From positions 3,224,001-3,288,000 of the forward strand of contig NZ_JBDQQR010000001.1 of NCBI RefSeq assembly GCF_039888675.1: a DNA stretch of 64,000 nucleotides. Direction: 5' to 3'. Position 1 is the first letter of the stretch; each line of letters starts with the position of its first letter. Source of the stretch: Mesorhizobium sp. CAU 1732. GTDB lineage: Bacteria; Pseudomonadota; Alphaproteobacteria; Rhizobiales; Rhizobiaceae. Shown here in pieces: positions 56,946-64,000 of this stretch. The position numbers and the translations under genes were made by a program. The notes beneath the pieces are model-generated. The model was not told the origin of the DNA, did not search any database, and saw nothing but the letters and a program-made list of their open reading frames with translations.

Positions 56946-57911
56946 CTAGAGAAGCTGCCCCAGAAACTCCTGCACCTCGCGACCGCGCTTGAACGCGCCG
57001 AGCCGCTTGATCTCCCATTCGAGCCTGATGCCCGAATGTTCGAGCACCGTCGCCCGCACCGTCTCGCCCAGATACTCAAGGTCGTATCCCGTGGCGTTGC
57101 CGGTGTTGATCATGAAGTTGCAGTGCATAGGCGACATCTGCGCGCCGCCGATCATCACGCCACGGCACCCTGCCCGGTCGATTTCCTTCCAGGCCGACGT
57201 GCCGTCCGGGTTCTTGAAGGTGGAGCCGCCGGTCTTTTCCTTGATCGGCTGGACCGTCTCGCGGTGCGTCTGCACGGCATCCATCGCCGCCCGGATCGCG
57301 ACGGGGTCTTCCGCGAAGCCTTCGAACTCGGCGGAGACGAAGATCATATCCTTCGGCGCCGACGAGTGCCGGTAGGCATAGCCCATCTGCCCATTGGAAA
57401 ATTCGTGAACGTCGCCGCCGCGATCGATGGCGCGGACGGACACGACACGGTCGCGCGTCTCGACGCCGTTGGCGCCCGCATTCATGCGCAGCGCACCGCC
57501 GATCGCGCCGGGGATGCCGTGGTAGAAATGAAACCCGCCGATACCGGCTTCCAGCGCTGCGGCGGCCACGCGCTTGTCGGGCACCGCCGCGCCTGCCCTG
57601 ATCCTGTTGTCGCCGATCGCCTCGACGGCGCCGAACCCCTTTGCGGAAAGCCGGATGACGACACCGCGTATCCCGCCCTCACGAACCAGAAGGTTGGAGC
57701 CCACACCCACAACCATGACAGGAACGTCCGTCGGCAACACTCTGAGGAGATTCGACAAATCCTCCTCGTCGGCAGGCTGGAAAAGCAACTCGGCCGGGCC
57801 GCCGGCGCGAAACCAGGTGATCGCGTCCATCGGCGCGTCGGGCGTCAGCCGTCCGCGAATGCCGTTTACCGCATCGCCCAGACGCGCCAGCAAAGCCGCG
57901 CCGTCCGTCAT
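56946..57911 (-). CDS. murB: UDP-N-acetylenolpyruvoylglucosamine reductase
   Basis: A 321-residue FAD enzyme that makes UDP-MurNAc. The FAD site is [20 protein letters not shown] with [20 protein letters not shown]. The middle segment [20 protein letters not shown], the [10 protein letters not shown] active-site segment with its Ser, and the C-terminal [14 protein letters not shown] with the catalytic Glu are present. It is of type I. Its ATG overlaps the murC stop (ATGA). Confidence 0.96.
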   Translation of the reverse strand: MTDGAALLARLGDAVNGIRGRLTPDAPMDAITWFRAGGPAELLFQPADEEDLSNLLRVLPTDVPVMVVGVGSNLLVREGGIRGVVIRLSAKGFGAVEAIGDNRIRAGAAVPDKRVAAAALEAGIGGFHFYHGIPGAIGGALRMNAGANGVETRDRVVSVRAIDRGGDVHEFSNGQMGYAYRHSSAPKDMIFVSAEFEGFAEDPVAIRAAMDAVQTHRETVQPIKEKTGGSTFKNPDGTSAWKEIDRAGCRGVMIGGAQMSPMHCNFMINTGNATGYDLEYLGETVRATVLEHSGIRLEWEIKRLGAFKRGREVQEFLGQLL

Positions 57912-59311
57912 GCGCCGGCCTCGAGTTCCTTGGGCAGCGCGTAAGCCCACTGGGTGATGTTGCCCGCACCGAGCAGCACGACGAAGTCGCCGTCACGCGC
58001 GAGATCGCGAACGAGCGGTGCGATCGCCGATGGCCCGTCGATGGTGCGGGCGTCGCGATGTCCGCCGGCGCGAATGCGTCCCACGAGATGTTCAGCGTCG
58101 ATGCCCTCGATCGGGTCTTCGCCCGCCGCATAGACGGGCGCGATCATGACGACATCGGCGTCGTTGAAGCACGCCGCGAAATCGTCGAACAAGTCGCGCA
58201 GGCGCGTGAAGCGGTGCGGTTGCGCGATGGCGATCACCCTGCCCTGGCAGGCTTCGCGCGCGGCGCGCAGCACGGCCTTGATCTCGACCGGATGATGTCC
58301 GTAGTCGTCGAAGATTTGCGCGCCGTTCCATGAGCCGGTGTTGGTGAAGCGCCGCTTGACGCCGCCGAACGACGACAGGCCGCGCCTGATGTCGTCGGCG
58401 GTCATGCCGAGCTGGTGCGATACGGCGATCGCAGCGGTCGCGTTGGCGACGTTATGACGGCCGGGCATCGGCAGGCGCAGCCCCTCCATCTCCGTGGCCT
58501 CGCCGGACTTCCGGTCGCGGATGGTGACGTCGAAGACGGACGTCGCGCCATCCATGCGCACATTCGTAAAGCGCACATCCGATTGCGGGTTTTCGCCATA
58601 GGTGACGACACGCCGGTCCTCGATGCGGCTGACCAGGGATTGAACCTCCGGATGGTCGATGCACATCACGCCGAAGCCGTAAAACGGCACGTTCTCGACG
58701 AACTGGCGAAACGCCTCGCGCACCTTGTCGAACGACCCGTAATGATCGAGATGCTCGGGATCGATATTCGTGACCACCGCGATATCGGCCGGCAGCTTGA
58801 GGAACGTCCCGTCGCTCTCGTCGGCCTCGACGACCATCCACTCACCGCCGCCCATGCGCGCATTGGTGCCGTAGGCGTTGATGATGCCGCCATTGACCAC
58901 GGTCGGATCGAGCCCGCCGGCATCGAGCAGCGTCGCGACCATCGACGTCGTGGTCGTCTTGCCGTGCGTTCCGCCAATCGCGATCGCATTGCGGAAGCGC
59001 ATGAGCTCGGCCAGCATCTCCGCCCGTCGCACGATCGGCAAAAGCTTTTCGCGCGCGGCGATCAGTTCGGGGTTGGTTTTCTTCACTGCGGTCGACACGA
59101 CCACGACTTCGGCAGCACCGAGGTTTTCGGCGCCATGCCCCACAAAACAGGTGATGCCCTTGTCGCGCAGACGCTGCACATTGGCGCTGTCTGCCTGGTC
59201 GGATCCCTGCACCTGGTAGCCGAGATTGTGCAGCACCTCGGCGATGCCGCTCATTCCGATGCCGCCAATGCCGATGAAATGCACGACGCCGATTGTCTGC
59301 GGCATCTTCAT
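57908..59311 (-). CDS. murC: UDP-N-acetylmuramate-L-alanine ligase
   Basis: A 467-residue Mur ligase. The N-terminal Rossmann motif is [20 protein letters not shown], the ATP loop is [14 protein letters not shown], and [12 protein letters not shown] and the central-domain [10 protein letters not shown] follow. The C-terminal domain includes [14 protein letters not shown]. It adds L-Ala to UDP-MurNAc. The ATG at 59311 overlaps the murG stop by four bases; the upstream frame, inside murG, is not homologous. Confidence 0.97.
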   Translation of the reverse strand: MKMPQTIGVVHFIGIGGIGMSGIAEVLHNLGYQVQGSDQADSANVQRLRDKGITCFVGHGAENLGAAEVVVVSTAVKKTNPELIAAREKLLPIVRRAEMLAELMRFRNAIAIGGTHGKTTTTSMVATLLDAGGLDPTVVNGGIINAYGTNARMGGGEWMVVEADESDGTFLKLPADIAVVTNIDPEHLDHYGSFDKVREAFRQFVENVPFYGFGVMCIDHPEVQSLVSRIEDRRVVTYGENPQSDVRFTNVRMDGATSVFDVTIRDRKSGEATEMEGLRLPMPGRHNVANATAAIAVSHQLGMTADDIRRGLSSFGGVKRRFTNTGSWNGAQIFDDYGHHPVEIKAVLRAAREACQGRVIAIAQPHRFTRLRDLFDDFAACFNDADVVMIAPVYAAGEDPIEGIDAEHLVGRIRAGGHRDARTIDGPSAIAPLVRDLARDGDFVVLLGAGNITQWAYALPKELEAGA

Positions 59312-60435
59312 GCCTGCACTCTCCCTTTGAACGCTTCGACGGATTGGCCCGACGCAATAGCCTCTGCGAGGTCGGCGAGCAACCGTGTGGCGTCGGGTCT
59401 GCCGGCGGATTTCGCGCCGGCTGCCATGTCCGCGCATCTCTGCGGCTGGGTCATGAGATCGGTGAGCTTAGCAGCAATCGTTTCAGGCGACAGCGATGCC
59501 TGCGGGCATACCTCCGCGCCTCCGGCCGCCGCAAGTGCTGCGGCATTCGCAGCCTGGTCATGATCGAGCGCATGCGGATAGGGCACGAGGATCGCGGGCC
59601 GCCCGATCGCCGCGATCTCGGAGACGGTGGATGCGCCGGACCGTGAGATCACCAGATGCGCATGCGCGATCCGCGCGGACATGTCACCGAAGAAGGGTGA
59701 TACCTCGGCGGGCACGCCGAGTTTTTCATAGGCGCCGCGAACAGCCGTCTCATCTTCCTTGCGCGCCTGCTGGACGACGCGAAGACGGGCGCGCAACTCG
59801 TCCGGCAGGAGCGCGATGGCTGCGGGAATGGCATCGGAAAAGAACTGCGCACCCTGGCTGCCGCCGAAGACGAGCAGGTTGAATGGCTGGCCTGCTGCCG
59901 ACTGGCTGTAAGGCTGCCCAGCAGCCTCCAGCACCGCAGGCCGCACCGGATTGCCGGTCACGACGGTCTTGCCGGCGTGGATGCCGGCCCCGGCCGGCAG
60001 GAACCCGCCTGCGATCGCTGTTACCCGGCCGGCCAGCGCCTTGTTGGCGCGCCCCATCACCGCATTCTGTTCATGGACGATCGTCGGCACGCCGCGCCGT
60101 GTCGCAGCCCAGACCGGCGGCAATGTCGGGTAGCCGCCGAAGCCGATCACCACCTTCGGCTTGATCTCGGCGATCACCTTGCCTGCCTCGCGCGCGCCGC
60201 TCCAGATGGCCCAGAACGCACGTGCCAGCGCGACCGGGTTCTTCGACCCGATGGTCGCCGACGCGATGGCATGGATTTCGGCAGCCGGAAAAGTGCCGGC
60301 AAAGCGCCCCGCGCGGCTGTCGGTGGCCAGATGCACGGCCCAGCCACGCGCGATCAGTTCGTGAGCGAGCGCTTCCGCCGGAAAGAGATGGCCGCCGGTC
60401 CCCCCGGCGGCGAGCAGGATCGTGCCTTTCGCCAT
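59308..60435 (-). CDS. murG: Lipid II synthase (GlcNAc transferase MurG)
   Basis: A 375-residue GT-B glycosyltransferase working at the inner face of the membrane. The start [20 protein letters not shown] holds the GGTGGH motif that binds the lipid pyrophosphate. The [15 protein letters not shown] and [18 protein letters not shown] stretches and the UDP-GlcNAc site [20 protein letters not shown] are present. The same frame stays open far upstream through ftsW, but only the part from 60435 is MurG. It lies 8 bases after ftsW. Confidence 0.97.
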   Translation of the reverse strand: MAKGTILLAAGGTGGHLFPAEALAHELIARGWAVHLATDSRAGRFAGTFPAAEIHAIASATIGSKNPVALARAFWAIWSGAREAGKVIAEIKPKVVIGFGGYPTLPPVWAATRRGVPTIVHEQNAVMGRANKALAGRVTAIAGGFLPAGAGIHAGKTVVTGNPVRPAVLEAAGQPYSQSAAGQPFNLLVFGGSQGAQFFSDAIPAAIALLPDELRARLRVVQQARKEDETAVRGAYEKLGVPAEVSPFFGDMSARIAHAHLVISRSGASTVSEIAAIGRPAILVPYPHALDHDQAANAAALAAAGGAEVCPQASLSPETIAAKLTDLMTQPQRCADMAAGAKSAGRPDATRLLADLAEAIASGQSVEAFKGRVQA

Positions 60436-60443
60436 GCTGCGCG

Positions 60444-61598
60444 CTACTCGGCCGGCTGCATGGACGCGCCGATGCGCGGTTCGCCCACGCGGATCCGCTT
60501 CTGCGGGTCCTTGCGCGACAGCGCGAGCACCATGCCCATCGAGATCGCCATCGCGACCAGCGACGAGCCGCCATAGGAGATGAACGGCAGCGTCATGCCC
60601 TTGGCCGGCAGAAGCTGAAGGTTGACGCCCATATTGATGATGGACTGGAGCCCGAAGAGCACGACGAGGCCCGACACGGCGTATCGTGAAAAATCGTCGC
60701 TCTCGCGCGTCGACTTGGCAAGCCCGCGCAGCACCACGAAGGCGAACAGGCCGGCGATCAAGAGGCAGACGATGATGCCGAACTCCTCGCCCGCGACCGC
60801 AAACACGAAGTCGGTGTGACTGTCGGGAAGGATGCGCTTTACCGTGCCCTCGCCCGGTCCCTGACCGAGCCATCCCCCGCGTATCAGCGCGTCCCGGCCC
60901 ATATCGACCTGGAACGTATCGCCTTCGCCCGTCAGGAAGCGGTCGATGCGCTCGGCGACGTGCGGGAAGAACGTATACCCCGCGAAGGCCACGCCGATGC
61001 CTGCGCCGCCGAGGACGACGATCCAGAACCAGGGCATGCCGGCCATGAAGAACATCACGCCCCAGGTAGCGAGCACCAGAAGCGTCTGTCCCAGGTCGGG
61101 CTGCGCGACCAGAAGCGCCAGGACCACGCCCAGCAGGATCATCGCGAACAGATTGCCCGGAATGTCGGGACGGCGCGCATGTTCGGAGAACAGCCACGCG
61201 CAGATGATCACGAAGGCGGGCTTCATGTATTCGGAAGGCTGGATCGAGATGCCGGCGATATGCACCCAGCGCCGCGAACCCTTGATCTCGACACCGAAAT
61301 AGAGCGCCACGACCATCAGAACGAGCGAGCCGGCGAGCATCACCAGTGCGAGACGTCGCACCTGCCGCGAATTGAGGAACGACACGCCGATCATCACGAC
61401 CAGTGCGGGCAGCATGAACATCATCTGGCGGGTGACGAAATGATAGCTGTCGAGGCCGATGCGCTCCGCGACCGCGGGGCTCGCCGCGAACGACAGCACC
61501 ACCCCCAGACCCATCAGGGTCAGGAATGCAGCAAAGAACCAGCGGTCGATCGTCCACCACCAGTTCGACACACGTCCTCTGTCTACACGGCTGACCAT
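60444..61598 (-). CDS. ftsW: Division peptidoglycan polymerase FtsW
   Basis: A 384-residue SEDS-family membrane glycosyltransferase with about ten helices. Characteristic segments are the first helix [20 protein letters not shown], the [20 protein letters not shown] region with its conserved PSE, and [20 protein letters not shown] near the C-terminus. It polymerises lipid II at the septum together with its PBP3 partner. Its ATG overlaps the murD stop (TGATG). The C-terminal tail ([19 protein letters not shown]) is cytoplasmic. Confidence 0.96.
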   Translation of the reverse strand: MVSRVDRGRVSNWWWTIDRWFFAAFLTLMGLGVVLSFAASPAVAERIGLDSYHFVTRQMMFMLPALVVMIGVSFLNSRQVRRLALVMLAGSLVLMVVALYFGVEIKGSRRWVHIAGISIQPSEYMKPAFVIICAWLFSEHARRPDIPGNLFAMILLGVVLALLVAQPDLGQTLLVLATWGVMFFMAGMPWFWIVVLGGAGIGVAFAGYTFFPHVAERIDRFLTGEGDTFQVDMGRDALIRGGWLGQGPGEGTVKRILPDSHTDFVFAVAGEEFGIIVCLLIAGLFAFVVLRGLAKSTRESDDFSRYAVSGLVVLFGLQSIINMGVNLQLLPAKGMTLPFISYGGSSLVAMAISMGMVLALSRKDPQKRIRVGEPRIGASMQPAE

Positions 61599-62998
61599 CA
61601 GCGTTGCCCTCCGATTGGCTCGATGCCATCGAGCGCCAGGACCGCCTCGCGAAAGGCGTCGCCCCTGACCTCGAAATTCCTGAACTGGTCGAAACTGGCG
61701 CAGGCCGGCGACAGCATCACCACCGCCTCCTGCCCGTCATCCTGCGCGGCATCCGCCGCTGCATGGCTGAGTGCGGCCGCGAGCGTCCCCGAGATTTCAT
61801 ACGGTGCCGATCCGCCCAGCGTCGCCGAAAACGCAGGCGCCGCCTCGCCGATCAGGTAAGCCTTCGCGATGCGCGGGAAATAGCTCCGAAGCGTCTCGAT
61901 GCCGCCCTCTTTCGCCAGGCCGCCCGCGATCCAGTAGATCCGCTGGAAGCTCGACAGCGCGGGTGCCGCGGCATCCGCATTGGTCGCCTTGGAATCGTTG
62001 ATGAAGAGCACCTTGCCGCGCCGCCCGACCTGCTCCATGCGGTGCGCGAGGCCCGGAAAGCTCTCGAGCCCGGACTGGATTTCGCCAAGGTCGAGACCGA
62101 CCTTCAAACAGGCCGCGACGGCCGCAAGCGCGTTCTGCGCATTGTGCTGGCCGCGCAGCGATCCCACGCCTTCGAGGAAGCCGATCCGGCTGTACTGGCC
62201 GTGAACCGCTTCCATCAGGTCGGTGCCGTCGGCGTAGTAGCCATCCGTTAGCGGCAGGCGTTTGGAGATGCGGATCACCTCCTTGCCGCAGCGCTCCAGC
62301 CGCTCGGCGATTTGCGCGCACGAGGCATCGTCGACGCCGATGATCGCGGTCTCGCTGCCCGCCACCAGCCGCTCCTTCACCTCGGCATAGCGCTGCATGG
62401 TGCCGTGCCTGTCGAGATGGTCGGGCGTCAGGTTGAGAAGAATGCCCGCCGTCGGATTGATCGAGGGTGCAAGCTCGATCTGGTAGGACGAGCATTCCAC
62501 GACATAAAAGCGATCGGCGGCGAGCGGATCGAGCGTCATGATCGCGCGGCCGATATTGCCGCCCATCTGCGTATCGCGGCCCGATGCAGCGAGAATGTGA
62601 GCGATCAGCGCCGTGGTCGTCGATTTGCCGTTCGTGCCGGTCACCGCGATGAACGGCGCGTCGGGCGCCATGGCTGCGCGTTCGCGCGCGAACAGTTCGA
62701 TGTCGCCGATGATCTCCACGCCGGCGCCTCTCGCGAGATCGACGGTCCAATGCGGCTTCGGATGCGTCAGCGGGACGCCCGGCGACAGGACGAAAGTCGA
62801 GAACGCAGACCAATCCGCCTGCGCGAGATCGGAAACCGGGATGCCTTCGCCCCGCGCGCGCTCGACGCTGTCGGGATTGTCGTCCCACGCGGTCACGATC
62901 GCTCCACCCTCGACGAGGGCGCGCGCGGTCGCGATCCCCGAACCACCGAGCCCGAAGAGTCCGACGCTGCGTCCGCTGAAGGTGGAGACCTTGATCAT
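61598..62998 (-). CDS. murD: UDP-N-acetylmuramoyl-L-alanine-D-glutamate ligase
   Basis: A 466-residue Mur ligase that adds D-Glu. The N-terminal domain is [20 protein letters not shown]. The ATP loop is [17 protein letters not shown], and the middle domain has [20 protein letters not shown]. The C-terminal domain with [15 protein letters not shown] completes the enzyme. The ATG at 62998 lies 4 bases after the mraY stop, continuing the coupled cluster. Confidence 0.97.
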   Translation of the reverse strand: MIKVSTFSGRSVGLFGLGGSGIATARALVEGGAIVTAWDDNPDSVERARGEGIPVSDLAQADWSAFSTFVLSPGVPLTHPKPHWTVDLARGAGVEIIGDIELFARERAAMAPDAPFIAVTGTNGKSTTTALIAHILAASGRDTQMGGNIGRAIMTLDPLAADRFYVVECSSYQIELAPSINPTAGILLNLTPDHLDRHGTMQRYAEVKERLVAGSETAIIGVDDASCAQIAERLERCGKEVIRISKRLPLTDGYYADGTDLMEAVHGQYSRIGFLEGVGSLRGQHNAQNALAAVAACLKVGLDLGEIQSGLESFPGLAHRMEQVGRRGKVLFINDSKATNADAAAPALSSFQRIYWIAGGLAKEGGIETLRSYFPRIAKAYLIGEAAPAFSATLGGSAPYEISGTLAAALSHAAADAAQDDGQEAVVMLSPACASFDQFRNFEVRGDAFREAVLALDGIEPIGGQR

Positions 62999-63002
62999 CG
63001 GA

Positions 63003-64000
63003 TCATCTCAGCTTGAGCGTCGAAAGGCCGATCAGCGCCAGGATGACCGCGATGATCCAGAACCGGATCACGACCTGGCTTTCCGTCCAGCCGAGCTTCT
63101 CGAAATGATGATGGATCGGCGCCATCAGGAAGACGCGCTTTCCCGTCAGCTTGAACCAGGTGACCTGGATGATCACCGACATGATCTCGACGACGAACAG
63201 TCCCCCGATGATCGCAAGCACGATCTCGTGCTTGGCCGCGACTGCGACCGCGCCGATCAGGCCGCCGAGCGCCAGCGATCCGGTGTCGCCCATGAAGATG
63301 GCCGCCGGCGGCGCATTGAACCACAGGAAGCCGAGACCGGCCCCGATGACCGCGCCGAGCACCACCGAGAGTTCGCCCGTGCCGGGTGTGAAATGGATCT
63401 GCAGATAGTCGGCGAAGACGGCGTTACCGGCGAGATAGGCGATGACGCCGAAGGATGCGGCGGCGACCATCACCGGCACGATCGCCAGCCCGTCCAGCCC
63501 GTCGGTCATGTTGACCGCATTACCGGCACCCACCATCACGAACGCCGCGAACGGGATGAAGAAGATGCCGAGATTGACGATCAGGTCCTTCACGAAGGGG
63601 AAGGTCAGCGAGGAGGAAAACGGCTCCTGCCCGGCCCGCATGATCAGATAGGCTGCAACGCCGGCGATCATGAATTCGAGCAGCAACCGCATCTTGCCCG
63701 AGAAGCCCAGATCCGACTGCTTCGTCACCTTCAGATAGTCGTCATAGAAGCCGATCGCGCCGAAGCCGAGCGTCACCATCATCACGACCCAGACATAGGT
63801 GCTCGACAGATTGCCCCAGAGCAGGGTCGAACCCAGGATGCCCGAGAGCATCATCAGTCCGCCCATGGTCGGCGTACCGGCCTTCTTGAAGTGCGTCTGC
63901 GGGCCATCGGCACGGATCGGCTGGCCGCGTCCCTGGCGGATGCGCAGCGAATTGATGATCGCCGGTCCGAACATGAAGACGATCAGCGCAGACGTGATCA
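63003..64000 (-). CDS. mraY: Phospho-MurNAc-pentapeptide translocase (partial at right edge)
   Basis: The C-terminal 332 residues or so of MraY, which attaches the muramyl pentapeptide to undecaprenyl phosphate and makes lipid I. The family motifs [47 protein letters not shown] and [20 protein letters not shown] are all visible, with about nine membrane helices. MraY is normally about 360 residues. The frame continues to the edge, and the last bases read [19 protein letters not shown], so the start and first helix lie outside the window. Confidence 0.96.
   Translation of the reverse strand, partial: ITSALIVFMFGPAIINSLRIRQGRGQPIRADGPQTHFKKAGTPTMGGLMMLSGILGSTLLWGNLSSTYVWVVMMVTLGFGAIGFYDDYLKVTKQSDLGFSGKMRLLLEFMIAGVAAYLIMRAGQEPFSSSLTFPFVKDLIVNLGIFFIPFAAFVMVGAGNAVNMTDGLDGLAIVPVMVAAASFGVIAYLAGNAVFADYLQIHFTPGTGELSVVLGAVIGAGLGFLWFNAPPAAIFMGDTGSLALGGLIGAVAVAAKHEIVLAIIGGLFVVEIMSVIIQVTWFKLTGKRVFLMAPIHHHFEKLGWTESQVVIRFWIIAVILALIGLSTLKLR

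Noticed and set aside
60436..61629. Upstream extension of the murG frame through ftsW (total 773 codons)
   Set aside because: Only the part from 60435 is MurG. The extension lies within ftsW coding sequence in another frame and is low-complexity Arg/Gly/Ala.

Overview
This 64 kb window is chromosomal DNA from an alphaproteobacterium. It is GC-rich and almost fully coding. The gene orders (miaA/serB next to degP-hflC-hflK-folA-thyA; mraY-murD-ftsW-murG-murC-murB-ddlB-ftsQAZ-lpxC), the circularly permuted two-piece tmRNA gene, the alpha-type SspB, a perfect CtrA-type box and the palindromic dispersed repeats all point to Hyphomicrobiales (Rhizobiales), most like Phyllobacteriaceae/Mesorhizobium relatives. 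That placement is inferred from family knowledge; no database search was run. I see no phage, insertion sequence, CRISPR array or tRNA.

Layout. 0-5.2 kb: a VapBC toxin-antitoxin pair, a conserved membrane protein, a LysE-type exporter and the acetolactate synthase operon. The operon has a strong promoter, a 17-residue Ile/Leu/Val-rich leader peptide and a terminator ahead of ilvI. A low-GC AbrB-like gene sits, translationally coupled, between ilvI and ilvH. 5.3-16 kb: a HerA-like ATPase, a diguanylate cyclase, miaA and serB with overlapping divergent start codons, an acetyltransferase, and an envelope proteostasis/nucleotide block (thyA-folA, hflK-hflC-DUF2065-degP). 16-26 kb: permuted ssrA, a drug exporter with a divergent TetR regulator and a palindromic operator, sspB with two small followers, a 1.3-kilo-residue AsmA protein, an FAD-linked oxidase and a hotdog thioesterase.

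26-36 kb: a small gene behind a perfect CtrA-type box, a class A penicillin-binding protein ending in a BA14K-like Cys motif, a glyoxalase-like protein, a betaine/choline-type ABC transporter behind a structured terminator-bearing leader, and a UvrD/PcrA helicase with a palindromic repeat inserted in frame. 35.7-36.6 kb is gene-free and repeat-bearing. 36.6-47.6 kb: mixed housekeeping and envelope genes (outer-membrane protein, small secreted repeat-like protein, CreA, SCO, PrmA, M24 aminopeptidase, AzlCD, LigA). 47.7-64 kb: recN, bamD, lpxC and the division and cell-wall (dcw) cluster, all transcribed leftward; mraY runs off the right edge.

Functionally, the right third makes peptidoglycan precursors (MraY, MurG, MurB, MurC, MurD, Ddl), the divisome (FtsW, FtsQ, FtsA, FtsZ) and the first committed step of lipid A (LpxC), with outer-membrane assembly (BamD). 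The ssrA/sspB pair links ribosome rescue to ClpXP proteolysis. The most unusual points are the near-leaderless ilv attenuator, the coupled AbrB-like insertion in ilvIH, the in-frame repeat in the helicase, the orphan leader hairpin before the betaine transporter and the PBP-BA14K fusion.
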